Shown here: positions 16,944 through 25,685 of the stretch, piece after piece
Position numbering within the stretch: the stretch's first letter is position 1
How the letters are laid out: every line of letters starts with the position of its first letter
Source: Eoetvoesiella caeni
GTDB lineage: Bacteria > Pseudomonadota > Gammaproteobacteria > Burkholderiales > Burkholderiaceae_B
Direction of reading: 5' to 3'
Assembly (NCBI RefSeq): GCF_003315175.1
Contig: NZ_QNRQ01000019.1
Location: forward strand, 1 to 44,840
DNA length: 44,840 nt
Notes under the pieces: generated by a model
Database searches by the model: none
Seen by the model: only the letters and a program-made list of their open reading frames with translations
What the model was told of the DNA's origin: nothing
Position numbers and translations under genes: made by a program

Positions 16944-18095
16944 CTACTCGGTTATGACGGACGAACTGGGGCCCGAATCACTGTCGATCGCCTTCGTGGC
17001 GCTGAAGCCCGCGCTCATCGTGAAGCGGAAGGCCGACAGGACCTTCTGCACCTGCGTGAACGGCGCATCCGAAATGTAGATCGCCTCGCCTTCATGCACC
17101 GTGAATTCGCGCGCCAGCGCCACCTGCTCCGGACGCGTCAGGTCGAACTGGTAGACCACGGGCAACATGTCGGGCTTGCCGTCCACCCCGGCCTTGGCGG
17201 GCGTGAACAAGAACACGGAACGCGGATCCGCCAGCTTGTCGTCCAGGCCCCTGGAGTCGGCCAGCGCATCCAGCACACTGTAATTGCGCTTGCTGATGGC
17301 CACGCGCCCTTGAGTTCCGGCCGCGCCCAGCACGGTCAGGAACTCCTTGGAGGCATAGGCGGTAATGACATCGCCCGAGCGCAACAGAATGTCGTTTTTC
17401 TGGTTCCGGTAGATATCCGACAGCCGCACCGACGCCACCTGGTTGTTGCGACGCAGGCTGATGATCAACTGCTCGGGGTTATCCTGCACCGGCGCCGCCT
17501 GCGCCAGTGCGCTGCTCAACCGCTGGGACGTCTGCGTGATGGGATACATGCCGGGCTTGGTCAGGTCTCCCTGCACCGTCACCATCTGTCCGTGCGCGTC
17601 CGCGGCGCGCGTCACGCTGACGTCGGCACCGACCACAAGCTTGCTCAGGCGCGCCATCACGGCATCATGCAGCTGTCCCAGGGTCCGGCCCTCGGCCTGG
17701 AATTTGCCGATGATGGGGAATGAGACATAGCCCGACCGGTCGACTACCTGGTTGCCCAGGTCGCTCACGCCTGACGGGTCTGCCGCGAATACGCCCAGGC
17801 CGCCACGCTCCCACACTTTTATGTTGATGCCGTCACCAGGTACCAGGCTATCGAATCCCGCTTGCGTAAGGTCACGGTAGCGCGCGGGAAAATTGGCCAC
17901 CTTGGGCACCCGGCTCTGCTGTGCCAGTTCGCGCGACACAGGCATCACGATGACGTCCTTGTCATCATGAGCCCCCGTCATTTCACTAAGCATGGGGCCG
18001 GACCGCGGAAGTTGGCACCCCGTGAGTACCAGTGAGGCAAGCAGCAGCATCACCAGGCTCGTGTGTCGCCGCGCGTTCAGGGCCGGAACTTTCAT
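16944..18095 (-). CDS. vexA: VexA/Wza-type outer-membrane polysaccharide export lipoprotein
   Basis: The 383-residue product has a lipoprotein signal (LVLTGC, Cys27 from the chosen start) and the polysaccharide export domain: LVPGDGINIKVWERGGLGVF, then VVDRSGYVSFPIIGKFQAEGRT (abridged) and a following SLBB-like part with LLRSGDVITAY and FTVHEGEAIYISDAP. It forms the periplasmic and outer-membrane channel for capsule polymer. Two ATGs are close together (18099-18101 and 18093-18095); AGGA is only two bases from the first but eight from the second, so the second was chosen. It lies downstream of the triple GC-rich repeat that separates the synthesis genes from the export genes. Confidence 0.9.
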   Translation of the reverse strand: MKVPALNARRHTSLVMLLLASLVLTGCQLPRSGPMLSEMTGAHDDKDVIVMPVSRELAQQSRVPKVANFPARYRDLTQAGFDSLVPGDGINIKVWERGGLGVFAADPSGVSDLGNQVVDRSGYVSFPIIGKFQAEGRTLGQLHDAVMARLSKLVVGADVSVTRAADAHGQMVTVQGDLTKPGMYPITQTSQRLSSALAQAAPVQDNPEQLIISLRRNNQVASVRLSDIYRNQKNDILLRSGDVITAYASKEFLTVLGAAGTQGRVAISKRNYSVLDALADSRGLDDKLADPRSVFLFTPAKAGVDGKPDMLPVVYQFDLTRPEQVALAREFTVHEGEAIYISDAPFTQVQKVLSAFRFTMSAGFSATKAIDSDSGPSSSVITE

Positions 18096-18123
18096 TTGCA
18101 TAATCCTTCAGCTTCAGCAGCTT

Positions 18124-18352
18124 AAAAAAAACCCCCACTCTGCGCCTTCGGCTTGCTGCCCCCCAAGGGGGCGCTTTTTGCCTTAGGGCGGCCTGGCGGC
18201 AAAAAACCCCCACTCTGCGCCTTCGGCTTGCTGCCCCCCAAGGGGGCGCTTTTTGCCTTAGGGCGGCCTGGCGGCAAAAAAACCCCCACTCTGCGCCTTC
18301 GGCTTGCTGCCCCCCCAAGGGGGCGCTTTTTGCCTTAGGGCGGCCTGGCGGC
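18124..18352. repeat. Triple GC-rich repeat between tviE and vexA
   Basis: Three near-identical tandem copies of 75-77 bp lie at 18124-18200, 18201-18275 and 18276-18352. Each starts with an A-run (8, 6, 7), then CCCCCAC, CTGCGCCTTCGGCTTGCTG, a hairpin of GCCCCC/GGGGGC, then GCTTTTTG and GGGCGGCCTGGCGGC. On the plus strand the hairpin plus T-run looks like an intrinsic terminator; on the coding strand of the capsule locus the same hairpin is preceded, not followed, by the run. Differences are mainly in homopolymer length, as slippage would give. It fills most of the 275-bp gap between tviE and vexA. Confidence 0.92.
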
Positions 18353-18370
18353 AAAAAGAGCAATCGCCAA

Positions 18371-20428
18371 TCACGCTTGCATCCGGCGCATAGGCGCGAC
18401 ATCGATGTATTCGTCGTTTTGGGACTCGGTCATGGCAGGCATGCAGATGCTCAGAAACTTGGTGAGCATTGCTTCGAGCGAAAACAGCTTCTGCGCCCGG
18501 TCGCGGCTATACACTCTCAAGTCCTCATTGCTGCGAACCTTATCCACCATCGCAGTGACCTTCTCGCATGCCTCATGCAGATCCGGATGATCGACGTCGC
18601 TGAGCAGGTGGCCCGTGTCGTTCTCCGCGAAGCACTCACCCGCGCCGCCGGCCGGCGTGGAGATCACAGGAACCCCCAGCAACTGTGCCTCGATCAGCAC
18701 GTTCGGCAAGCCTTCGTAGCGCGACAGCAGCACGCTGGCATCCATTTGCGAATACCAATAGCCGACATGGTTCGACAAGCCCACCAGCAACAGCCTGTCG
18801 GTCACATCCAGCTCTTGCGCCAGCGCCTCGATGTTCTCGCGCATGCGTCCGTCACCTACGATGACAAAGCGCGCCTGCGGGCGTTCCTTGAGGTACAGCG
18901 CGGCCAGCTTGATCCATAGCTGCGGCCGCTTGTCCGGCTCCAGCCGGAATACGCCGCCGATCGTTTCCGTGGCGTCGTCCGTGCTGGCGTGAAAGGCCTT
19001 CCACTTTTCCTTCTCGGCGGCCGATGCGTCGGTCGCCAGGTCAGGCACACCGTTGTACAAGATGTGAAAACGCATTATCGGAATGTCCAGCCACTCCGAG
19101 TATGCTTCCGCTGCCTTGCGGCTGTTGCTGACGAAGACCACTCCCGGCACCTGGGCCAGGGCCTGGTACAGCTCGGGATACTCTGCCCGGAAACGGTCCT
19201 TGCGGATGTTCGGCGGCAAGCCGCGGAACACCAGGTGGATGGTCGGAGCGCCCGCCAGCAACGCCGCCAGCGCGCCGAACAGGCAGGTGCCGTCCTGCCA
19301 TAGGCTCACCACGTCGAACGGGTTGGCCCGCAGCACCGGCGCCAGCCGCGTCACGCCATAGTGGACCGGCGGAGGCAGTTGTTCCAGCAAACGGGCCAGG
19401 TTTCCTTCGGGAACAGACTGGTGAGACACTGAGATAGCAGGCAACCGGTTGATCTCCGTGACAGGAATGTGCGCCTTGACCAGGACGGGAAGGAAAAAAT
19501 CGTCCTGTTTGCTGGACGAACCCGTCGGCTCTGTGTGCTGCTTGACCAACACTTCGACTTTCTTGGGCCGCATCAGGATGTCTGGAGGCTGCTGGTCGGG
19601 AGACTCGGCCATGCGGGTCAGTTCGCCGGCCAAGCGCGTCAATTGCCGTTCGGCGCCGCCGGGGCCCAGGCTACCGGTGACCAGTGCCACGGAGACGGGC
19701 TGGTCCGGCGCATGTTCAGCGATCTTCCGGTCGCGAAAGTGCAGGATCGCATGTTTCATCGACACGATCCGGACGTCCTTTCCTCCCAGTGCCTCTTCGG
19801 GTTCGAAGCGTTTGTAGAATGCATAGTCGCTTGCCAGCGCCTCGGCGAGTTCGGCCGCCTTGCTGCCGCGCGCCAGGTGTTTGGCCACTGGCGCAATCGT
19901 TTCATACGCGTCAGCCAGCAGACCTCGCTTGCGCAGGCGCTTGGCAAACTCGACACGCATGTTGCGATCCGTATATTGCGAAATCAACCGGCGGAACAAC
20001 GCGTCGGACTGTTCATGCGCTCGGATGTCGCTCAGCAGCTTCGCCCGCGCGAACAAGCGGTCCGGATTACTCGCCGACTCGGGCAGGTGGTGATCGACCA
20101 GCGACATGGCCTCTTCGAGGCGCCGTTCCTTCACGAGGCGCGTGGCGCAATAGCGGACGATCTGGAAATCGTCCGGGCATTCCTGCAACAACGTCGCCCA
20201 TTGCTCGGCCATGCCCTCGTTCAGGCCGGCCGCCTCCTGTAATCGAAGAAGAAGGAAGCGGACCTTCGAATCCTCCGCATGGTCTTGGACCAGCGCCTTC
20301 GCCCGAGCCAGATTTTCCTGGGCAACTTGTACCCGCCCTGACGCCACAACGATTTCTTCCAACTGCGCCCGGATCTGTTGAAGATCGGTTGTGGCGTCCA
20401 CCGGCTCGGCAATCAGTGCCGGGCTCAT
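18371..20428 (-). CDS. tviE: TviE-like capsule glycosyltransferase (GT4 fold with helical N terminus)
   Basis: The 685-residue product combines a TPR-like helical N-terminal half (about 10-210) with a C-terminal GT-B glycosyltransferase of family-4 type: VTGSLGPGGAERQLTRLAGE for the N-terminal acceptor side, FRLEPDKRPQLWI and RFVIVGDGRM for the sugar-nucleotide side, and the E-x7-E motif in EGLPNVLIEA (Glu572 and Glu580). TviE is taken to be the Vi polymerase, adding GalNAcA units in the cytoplasm. The start chosen is the ATG at 20426-20428, which overlaps the tviD stop (ATGA) and has GGAG upstream. It is longer than Salmonella TviE (about 580), mainly in the helical part. Confidence 0.85.
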   Translation of the reverse strand: MSPALIAEPVDATTDLQQIRAQLEEIVVASGRVQVAQENLARAKALVQDHAEDSKVRFLLLRLQEAAGLNEGMAEQWATLLQECPDDFQIVRYCATRLVKERRLEEAMSLVDHHLPESASNPDRLFARAKLLSDIRAHEQSDALFRRLISQYTDRNMRVEFAKRLRKRGLLADAYETIAPVAKHLARGSKAAELAEALASDYAFYKRFEPEEALGGKDVRIVSMKHAILHFRDRKIAEHAPDQPVSVALVTGSLGPGGAERQLTRLAGELTRMAESPDQQPPDILMRPKKVEVLVKQHTEPTGSSSKQDDFFLPVLVKAHIPVTEINRLPAISVSHQSVPEGNLARLLEQLPPPVHYGVTRLAPVLRANPFDVVSLWQDGTCLFGALAALLAGAPTIHLVFRGLPPNIRKDRFRAEYPELYQALAQVPGVVFVSNSRKAAEAYSEWLDIPIMRFHILYNGVPDLATDASAAEKEKWKAFHASTDDATETIGGVFRLEPDKRPQLWIKLAALYLKERPQARFVIVGDGRMRENIEALAQELDVTDRLLLVGLSNHVGYWYSQMDASVLLSRYEGLPNVLIEAQLLGVPVISTPAGGAGECFAENDTGHLLSDVDHPDLHEACEKVTAMVDKVRSNEDLRVYSRDRAQKLFSLEAMLTKFLSICMPAMTESQNDEYIDVAPMRRMQA

Positions 20429-22905
20429 GCTGCCTTTCTCCGGTTGAGCTTCTCGATCCACACCATGCAACGCTCGATGTAATTGTCGAACTGTGCCGGG
20501 TTCTCGGAACGTTCCTGCAGCTTTTTCCAGTAAGGCAAGGCCTGCTCGAAGCGGTGCAGGCGCATGGCGCCCACGGCGGCCAGGCGCAGGCCAATGGGAT
20601 CATCGGGCACGAGCTTCACGATGCGCTCGCCCAGGGCCAGGCGTTCAGTCGTGCTCGACGGTTCCAGGGCACGTGCTTCGGCGTACAGATAAGCCAGGAT
20701 GCGCCGCTTTTCGTGACCCACTTCCGCCATTTCGGGCCACGACTGGGCGACGCGGTCCAGCAGGTCCCAGGCGGCCTGATGATCCCCTTGGGACAGGATC
20801 TGGCGGGCACCGCGGATCGCACGCGGGCCCAGCCTGCCGAGCTGGCGCTCCGCTTCGTCCCGGGCGCTCTGGTCGGCGGACGAATGCGCGAGCACATCCT
20901 TGTATGCGTCGATGGCTTCGCCGAACCAGCCACCGTTGAAGGCAACCCGTGCGAAGTGCAGCTTGGCGCTGAATGGCGCGGACTCGCCGGCCGCGGCCTG
21001 TTGCAGGTGCAGCATAGCGGTCTTCTTGTCCCCCAGCGCATCGGCGGCGCGGCCGCGCATGGAGTGCAGTTCGGGGAAATTCACATTGGTGTCGATGGCC
21101 AGGTTGGTCAGGTCGATCACTTCCTTGTGATTGCCGGCCACCAGCGCGGCACGAACGCCCAAGCGCATCGCGCGTTCAAACGCCCGCTGCGCCCGCGCAC
21201 CGGCCAACGCGTCGGGATTGAGCAGACGGTGCGCGCAGATGCGCTCGGCGGCGTCGCGCAGACGCCCTTCCTCCAGCGCTCGATTGCCTTCCTCCGCCCA
21301 GGTCGAAGACTGCGTCCGCAGCCATTCACCGATTTCTTCCTGTTCGCTCTTGGCCAGGCCGCAAGACGTCGCCAATGTTGCCGCGGCCATGATGCAACCT
21401 CGCCACGAGGCTTCCTTGACCAGCTCCAGGACGTCGGCATCCTCCAACGAGGGATGCTCCGAAGCCAGGCTGCGCAGCGCGTCGCGGTCGCCGGCCAGCA
21501 GCCGGTCGCGCCACAGCATAGCGAAGCCTCGGCCATAGCCGGGGAGCGCCGCGCGGACCTCATGGACCCAGCGGATGGCCGCTGCCATGTCGCCCGCAGC
21601 CTGCAGCAGTGAAAGTACCGTGTCGGCCGCTTCCACCGCCGTCGCGTCCTGGGGCGAAGAGATGCGGAACAACTGCTTCCAGATGCCCAGGCTTTCGTCC
21701 ACGTAGCCCAGATGGCCTGCGGACACCGCCGCGATCCGGACGATTTCCGGCGTCTCGATCTCGTCGCCCAGGAGGCTGGCCGCCAACGAATACGCCACGT
21801 CATGGCGGCCCAGTTTGAACTCGTTTCGCATCAGGACCTGCTCGGCCTTGCTGCCCGATGTCAGGGCGCCATCCGTGCCGCCCAGTAGCGCCAGCGAACC
21901 CTCGTAATCGCCCAGCTCTTCCTGTATCCGTGCAAGCAGCAGCATGTGATCGGGCAGTTGGGGATGACGGCGAAGCACTTCGCGCACGCGGCACGAGGCA
22001 TCGCGCAGATCGCCAGACTCCCAGAGCTTTTCGATGCATTCGGCGCTCTCGTCGGCGACAAGCTTGGGCACGGCGGGCTGCTGGACGGAAGCGCCCATCC
22101 GCGGACGCATGAAGTTCTTGTACCAGTCCGTATACAGGCGCTCGGCAAAGACCGGAGTGTAGTGCGTCAGGTCCAGCCCGCCGTCCTCCATCGCGTCGGC
22201 CTGGCCGATCTTGTTCATCAGCGGCGTCGGATCGTAGCAAGGCACGCCGATACGCTGGGCGGCGGCTGTAACGGCGGCGATCAGTTGCGCCCGCTGTTCG
22301 ATAGGCACGTTGTCCGGCGTCGTGGCGTTGACGTGCGTGACGAACACCACCTTGTCCCTGCCCAGCAGCTCGACGAGCCGGCGCATTTCCTGCTCGACCT
22401 CCTCGTCCGTCTGGTCGCGCTTGACGATGCGGGCGAGCAAGTCACCGTCGTCCGCGTTGAGGCTCTTGAAGACCGGATCCTGGTCCAGCACTGCGCGGCG
22501 CTCGGCAAGCCGTTCGGCGTTGGCCATGGACCAGAACTGGCGGGTACGCGCCCGATCGGCGAAGAACTCGCTGAAATAGCGGACCAGGTAGTTGGACTGG
22601 ATGGGAAAGCCATCGATGGTCAGCAGCTTGCGCGAAGACAGCTCGACCATATACAGGTCCGCCGGCTTGTGCGTGCCGCGGCGAGCCTGCTCGCCATTCG
22701 ACGGTCGAAAGACCAGGCGCTGGACGTCGGCGGGAATGTCGGCCTGGCCGAACATGAACCGCGCCTGCTGAAGCGCTTCGGCGGCCGTGTGCACGAAACC
22801 ATAGTTGCGGCCGAGCTGCAGCTTGATCGGATAGCGTCCCACGACATCGCGCAGCGGCGTGTGAATGCGGCAGGTCCCTATCGGAGCGACGGTAAAAGCA
22901 GTCAT
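20425..22905 (-). CDS. tviD: TviD-like capsule O-acetyltransferase with TPR-like C terminus
   Basis: The 826-residue protein matches TviD in length (about 830 in Salmonella) and gene position. The N-terminal 290 residues look like an SGNH/GSCFA-type esterase-transferase: an early block VAPIGTCRIHTPLRD where the nucleophile elbow would be, DKVVFVTHVNATTPDN in the middle, and GGLDLTHYTPVFAERLY as the Asp-x-x-His block. The rest is a long array of helical repeats. TviD is known to be required for Vi O-acetylation. In the GTC block, Thr stands where GSC-type families have Ser; whether that is normal for TviD needs an alignment. AGGAG lies nine bases before the ATG; the gene begins 39 bp after tviB. 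Confidence 0.82.
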   Translation of the reverse strand: MTAFTVAPIGTCRIHTPLRDVVGRYPIKLQLGRNYGFVHTAAEALQQARFMFGQADIPADVQRLVFRPSNGEQARRGTHKPADLYMVELSSRKLLTIDGFPIQSNYLVRYFSEFFADRARTRQFWSMANAERLAERRAVLDQDPVFKSLNADDGDLLARIVKRDQTDEEVEQEMRRLVELLGRDKVVFVTHVNATTPDNVPIEQRAQLIAAVTAAAQRIGVPCYDPTPLMNKIGQADAMEDGGLDLTHYTPVFAERLYTDWYKNFMRPRMGASVQQPAVPKLVADESAECIEKLWESGDLRDASCRVREVLRRHPQLPDHMLLLARIQEELGDYEGSLALLGGTDGALTSGSKAEQVLMRNEFKLGRHDVAYSLAASLLGDEIETPEIVRIAAVSAGHLGYVDESLGIWKQLFRISSPQDATAVEAADTVLSLLQAAGDMAAAIRWVHEVRAALPGYGRGFAMLWRDRLLAGDRDALRSLASEHPSLEDADVLELVKEASWRGCIMAAATLATSCGLAKSEQEEIGEWLRTQSSTWAEEGNRALEEGRLRDAAERICAHRLLNPDALAGARAQRAFERAMRLGVRAALVAGNHKEVIDLTNLAIDTNVNFPELHSMRGRAADALGDKKTAMLHLQQAAAGESAPFSAKLHFARVAFNGGWFGEAIDAYKDVLAHSSADQSARDEAERQLGRLGPRAIRGARQILSQGDHQAAWDLLDRVAQSWPEMAEVGHEKRRILAYLYAEARALEPSSTTERLALGERIVKLVPDDPIGLRLAAVGAMRLHRFEQALPYWKKLQERSENPAQFDNYIERCMVWIEKLNRRKAA

Positions 22906-22944
22906 TTAGGATATCTCCTGTAATGATGGATGACAGGCCTGAAC

Positions 22945-24222
22945 TTAGAGAGTCCAGTACAAGAGGTCGGACGGAAGCCGTTTCGTGTCCAGGACGGACT
23001 TCAAGTCGCACACCATGCCGCCCGTCTTGACCAGTTGCGGCAAGTCTTCCCAGATGGAGTCCATGGTCTCGTCGTGAGGCACAGCCAGGATCAGGACGTC
23101 CATGTGACGAAACTGGTCACGGTCGACGAGCTTGATGCCGTACTCGTGCTCCATCTGGTCGGGATCGACCATCGGATCGCACGCGACCGGGGTAATGCCG
23201 TATTGGCCAAGAGCCTTGTAAAGATCTACGATCTTCGAGTTTCGAATGTCGGGGACGTTCTCCTTGAACGTCATGCCCAGGATGCCAACGTCGGTCGACG
23301 CGCTCAGGCGGCCGTTGCGCGCCAGGGTCTGCACCACGCGCGAGGCAACGTGCGACGCCATGCCGTCATTGATGCGGCGGCCCGACAGGATGACTTCGGG
23401 GTGATAGCCCAGTTCCTGGGCTTTGGACGTCAGGTAGTATGGATCGACGCCGATGCAATGGCCGCCCACCAGGCCCGGCGCGAACTTCAGGAAGTTCCAC
23501 TTGGTGCCGGCAGCCGCCAGGACCTCCGAGGTGCGGATGCCGACCAGATCGCAGATCTTCGACATCTCGTTCATGAGGGCGATATTGATGTCGCGCTGCG
23601 TGTTCTCCAGTACTTTTGCCGCCTCGGCCACCTTGATCGACGAGGCGCGGTGCACGCCCGCGTCGATGATCTGTTCGTAAACGCCGGCGATGACTTCCAG
23701 CGACTCCGCATCCTGGCCGGAGACGATCTTGACGATTTTCTCGAGCGGATGCTCGCGGTCGCCCGGATTGATCCGTTCCGGGCTGTAACCCAGCTTGAAG
23801 TCGATGCCGCAGCGCAGGCCTGACGCCTTTTCAAGCTCGGGGCCGCAGATTTCTTCCGTGGCACCGGGGTGGACAGTCGATTCAAACACCACAATGCAGC
23901 CCGGACGCAGCACGGTGCCTATCGACTGGCAAGCCCGTACCAACAAGGAAAAATCGGGATTATTCTTCTCATCGACAGGCGTCGGAACGGCCACCACGAA
24001 AAAATCGCACTCGTGCAGGTCCGACAGTTGGTCAGTGAACCGCATGGGCGACGCAAGCAACGCGTCGCGTTCGATCTCGCCGGTCCAGTCATCTCCCTCT
24101 TTCAGCCGCGCAATTCTGCGCTTGTCCACATCAAAGCCGATGACGTCAAAACGCCGGGAAAATGCCACGGCCACGGGCAGGCCGACATATCCTAGACCAC
24201 ACACTGCGATTCTCTTTACCAA
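22945..24222 (-). CDS. tviB: UDP-N-acetylglucosamine 6-dehydrogenase, TviB type
   Basis: The 425-residue product is a UDP-sugar dehydrogenase that would oxidise UDP-GlcNAc to UDP-GlcNAcA with NAD, the first step to Vi-type capsule. It has the N-terminal Rossmann motif CGLGYVG (8-14), the VPTPVDEKNNPD loop (80-90), the catalytic Cys256 in GLVGGHC, and the C-terminal domain motif GMTFKENVPDIRNS. The start chosen is TTG at 24220-24222, preceded by GAGG; it gives the length of Salmonella TviB. An ATG-initiated frame from 24411 would add 63 residues of low-complexity leader not seen in the family. It is the first gene of the leftward locus; no epimerase gene (tviC) follows it. Confidence 0.9.
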   Translation of the reverse strand: MVKRIAVCGLGYVGLPVAVAFSRRFDVIGFDVDKRRIARLKEGDDWTGEIERDALLASPMRFTDQLSDLHECDFFVVAVPTPVDEKNNPDFSLLVRACQSIGTVLRPGCIVVFESTVHPGATEEICGPELEKASGLRCGIDFKLGYSPERINPGDREHPLEKIVKIVSGQDAESLEVIAGVYEQIIDAGVHRASSIKVAEAAKVLENTQRDINIALMNEMSKICDLVGIRTSEVLAAAGTKWNFLKFAPGLVGGHCIGVDPYYLTSKAQELGYHPEVILSGRRINDGMASHVASRVVQTLARNGRLSASTDVGILGMTFKENVPDIRNSKIVDLYKALGQYGITPVACDPMVDPDQMEHEYGIKLVDRDQFRHMDVLILAVPHDETMDSIWEDLPQLVKTGGMVCDLKSVLDTKRLPSDLLYWTL

Positions 24223-24912
24223 GGGACCCTCACTGTTTTCGTCGTGTCGTAGACACAAAAAAATCGACACCCGCAGGCAAGTAGATCGACATGAAATCGA
24301 AATACGTTTGCCATGGACGGGCAGACATATAGTTAAAAATGATTTCAGCTCGATACCCCGTTGAATCTTTCGGGTAGCGAACCAATGAATCCTAGGCGGA
24401 GCGCACAGCAAATTTATTTCTAAAAATTTTTATTGCTGTTTAAATGATTCGCCGCAACTCGTGATACGCACGGGAAATCCCTAATAAAAATTTACATCAA
24501 TGACAAACACAGCAACATAAAAAACGGGCCGATTGTTAACAAACATAAAAAGTGGTTTTGCTTGGTCCGCTTTCATCAAACTGAAAACTTATTAGTTCCA
24601 TGCCTGCGAGCTTGTTTGTTGCAACACGCGAACTTTGTGAATTGCAGGCAGGGACATATTGGCTGGCAGCACCACCTCACAGCCATCACAATCCAAGATG
24701 GAATGCGCTTAAGCGCGCGGGCGTTGCGCACCATTAAGCCATGGCAGGTCAACACCATGCATTTCACTCTAAGGGACGTCAGCGCCGACATTGATAAACG
24801 GCCGCTTGTAGTTTCGTGAGAAGCCTATGATGTTCGTCAGCGCTTGCACGAGCTGAACCACTTCGGCATCGCGAATTTCAACGTCGAACAGCGACTGTCG
24901 TGCCAGCGCGTT
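24223..24912. promoter_or_regulatory. Intergenic region upstream of the capsule locus
   Basis: About 690 bp lie between tviB and the cupin gene. The part at 24405-24560 is AT-rich, with runs such as AAATTTTTATTGC, and is the likely promoter region of the tvi-vex genes; this would give an untranslated leader of roughly 200 nt. No convincing -35/-10 pair, ops/JUMPstart element or regulator box was found. At 24760-24905 the minus strand reads through a coding-like but startless stretch (for example SLFDVEIRDAEVVQLVQAL) in the cupin frame just after the cupin stop; it may be a gene relic. The middle part (24560-24760) holds nothing recognisable. Confidence 0.45.
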
Positions 24913-25395
24913 TCAATATGGCGTTCCGTTCTTATGCAAGAACTGCCACTTCCCGTCATTGCCCAATACGGCTTGTAAGTCGTCGTCCGGATAGCTGCCG
25001 GAATCGCCGGCCATGCGGTCGCCCACCTCAAGATAAATGACGTCTTCGGACGTTCTGTTTACGAGTTGATGCCCGTTTCCGGTGCCCGCCTTGAAACCGG
25101 CACACATTCCGGGAGAAAGTGCAGTCTCGCCTTGATCCGTGATAAGTGTCGGCTGCCCCGCCAATATGTACACGAACTCATCTTGTTTTGAGTGCGCGTG
25201 GCGTAGCGCAGAGCATGCGCCAGGAATGAGTCGCGTATGATTCACGCCGAAGTTCGATAAACCGAATAACTCACCAAGCGGCCGCCTTTCACGGCCCGCC
25301 ATGCGCGATGCGAATGGCTCTGGATAGTTTGAGGCCTTCGTTCGAGGCGCAGCGTCCAACGCAACAATTGCTGTAGGAAATTCTGTATTCGACAT
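24913..25395 (-). CDS. Cupin-domain protein
   Basis: The 160-residue protein has both cupin motifs. Motif 1 is GACSALRHAHSKQDEFVYIL-AG (His-x-His, then Glu, then Gly) and motif 2 is the region LSPGMCAGFKAGTGNGHQLV ending in His and Asn, so three His and one Glu are available to bind a metal. Small single-cupin proteins of this type often bind a sugar or small acid; the reaction cannot be told. The ATG at 25393-25395 was chosen (AGGGG five bases upstream); the same frame stays open for another 120 bp upstream, where it holds the tail of a broken antitoxin gene. It is the nearest gene upstream of the capsule locus, on the same strand. Confidence 0.82.
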   Translation of the reverse strand: MSNTEFPTAIVALDAAPRTKASNYPEPFASRMAGRERRPLGELFGLSNFGVNHTRLIPGACSALRHAHSKQDEFVYILAGQPTLITDQGETALSPGMCAGFKAGTGNGHQLVNRTSEDVIYLEVGDRMAGDSGSYPDDDLQAVLGNDGKWQFLHKNGTPY

Positions 25396-25444
25396 AGCTG
25401 CCCCTGGGTTGTTCATGGAACGTATCGAGTCCAAATCGAGCGTA

Positions 25445-25638
25445 TTTTTTCGTCTGACAATTGCGAAGATACCATCGAATTGGAGAAGCCCCCCGAGAGC
25501 CGCAAGCTGTTTTGCAGACTACACACGCAAGTACGTCTTGACCGCTACACGAATAAAATCGGCTTTCTCAATGCCTGGGTCGGCTACTTGCAGCGCTCTT
25601 TCAAATAACGCATCGTCAATCGTTACCGTAGTTCGCAT
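25445..25638 (-). pseudogene. VapB-type antitoxin relic with in-frame stop
   Basis: From the ATG at 25636-25638 the minus strand reads MRTTVTIDDALFERALQVAD and continues to AVKTYLRV, a typical VapB (ribbon-helix-helix) N terminus, and then meets TAG at codon 40. The same frame continues SAKQLAALGG and reaches IVRRK, which is how VapB proteins of about 65 residues normally end. A single CAG-to-TAG change would explain the stop. No VapC toxin gene follows; the next gene downstream is the cupin. The remaining 39-residue peptide could still bind DNA but would lack the toxin-binding tail. The 3' limit given is approximate. Confidence 0.6.
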
Positions 25639-25656
25639 TGTTCTCTGCATTAAGCT

Positions 25657-25685
25657 TGCATCAATATATGCATCACATTGCATCA
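25657..25685. repeat. Three TGCATCA direct repeats upstream of the vapB relic
   Basis: TGCATCA occurs at 25657-25663, 25669-25675 and 25679-25685, 19 to 47 bases upstream of the relic antitoxin start. Spacing of 12 and 10 bases (about one helical turn) fits an operator bound by ribbon-helix-helix dimers. Confidence 0.35.

Noticed and set aside
18124-18352. CRISPR-like array
   Set aside because: The copies are contiguous, without unique spacers, and consist of a hairpin repeat.
17986-18402. Minus-strand frame of 138 codons with a repeated RQAALRQKAPPWGAASRRRR-type peptide
   Set aside because: It is only the translation of the triple GC-rich DNA repeat, without a family match or ribosome site, and runs over the tviE end and vexA start.
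24223-24411. 63-residue N-terminal extension of TviB
   Set aside because: A TTG with GAGG in front gives the normal length of 425 residues; the extension reads as low-quality leader sequence in the promoter region.
24223-24560. ops/JUMPstart element or FNR/Rcs-type box before tviB
   Set aside because: No match of useful quality on the coding strand. A GGGTAGCGA string near 24370 is on the wrong strand.
24562-24819. Small plus-strand frame (85 codons) and its minus counterpart in the capsule promoter region
   Set aside because: No ribosome site, no family features and Cys/Trp-rich composition typical of random frames.
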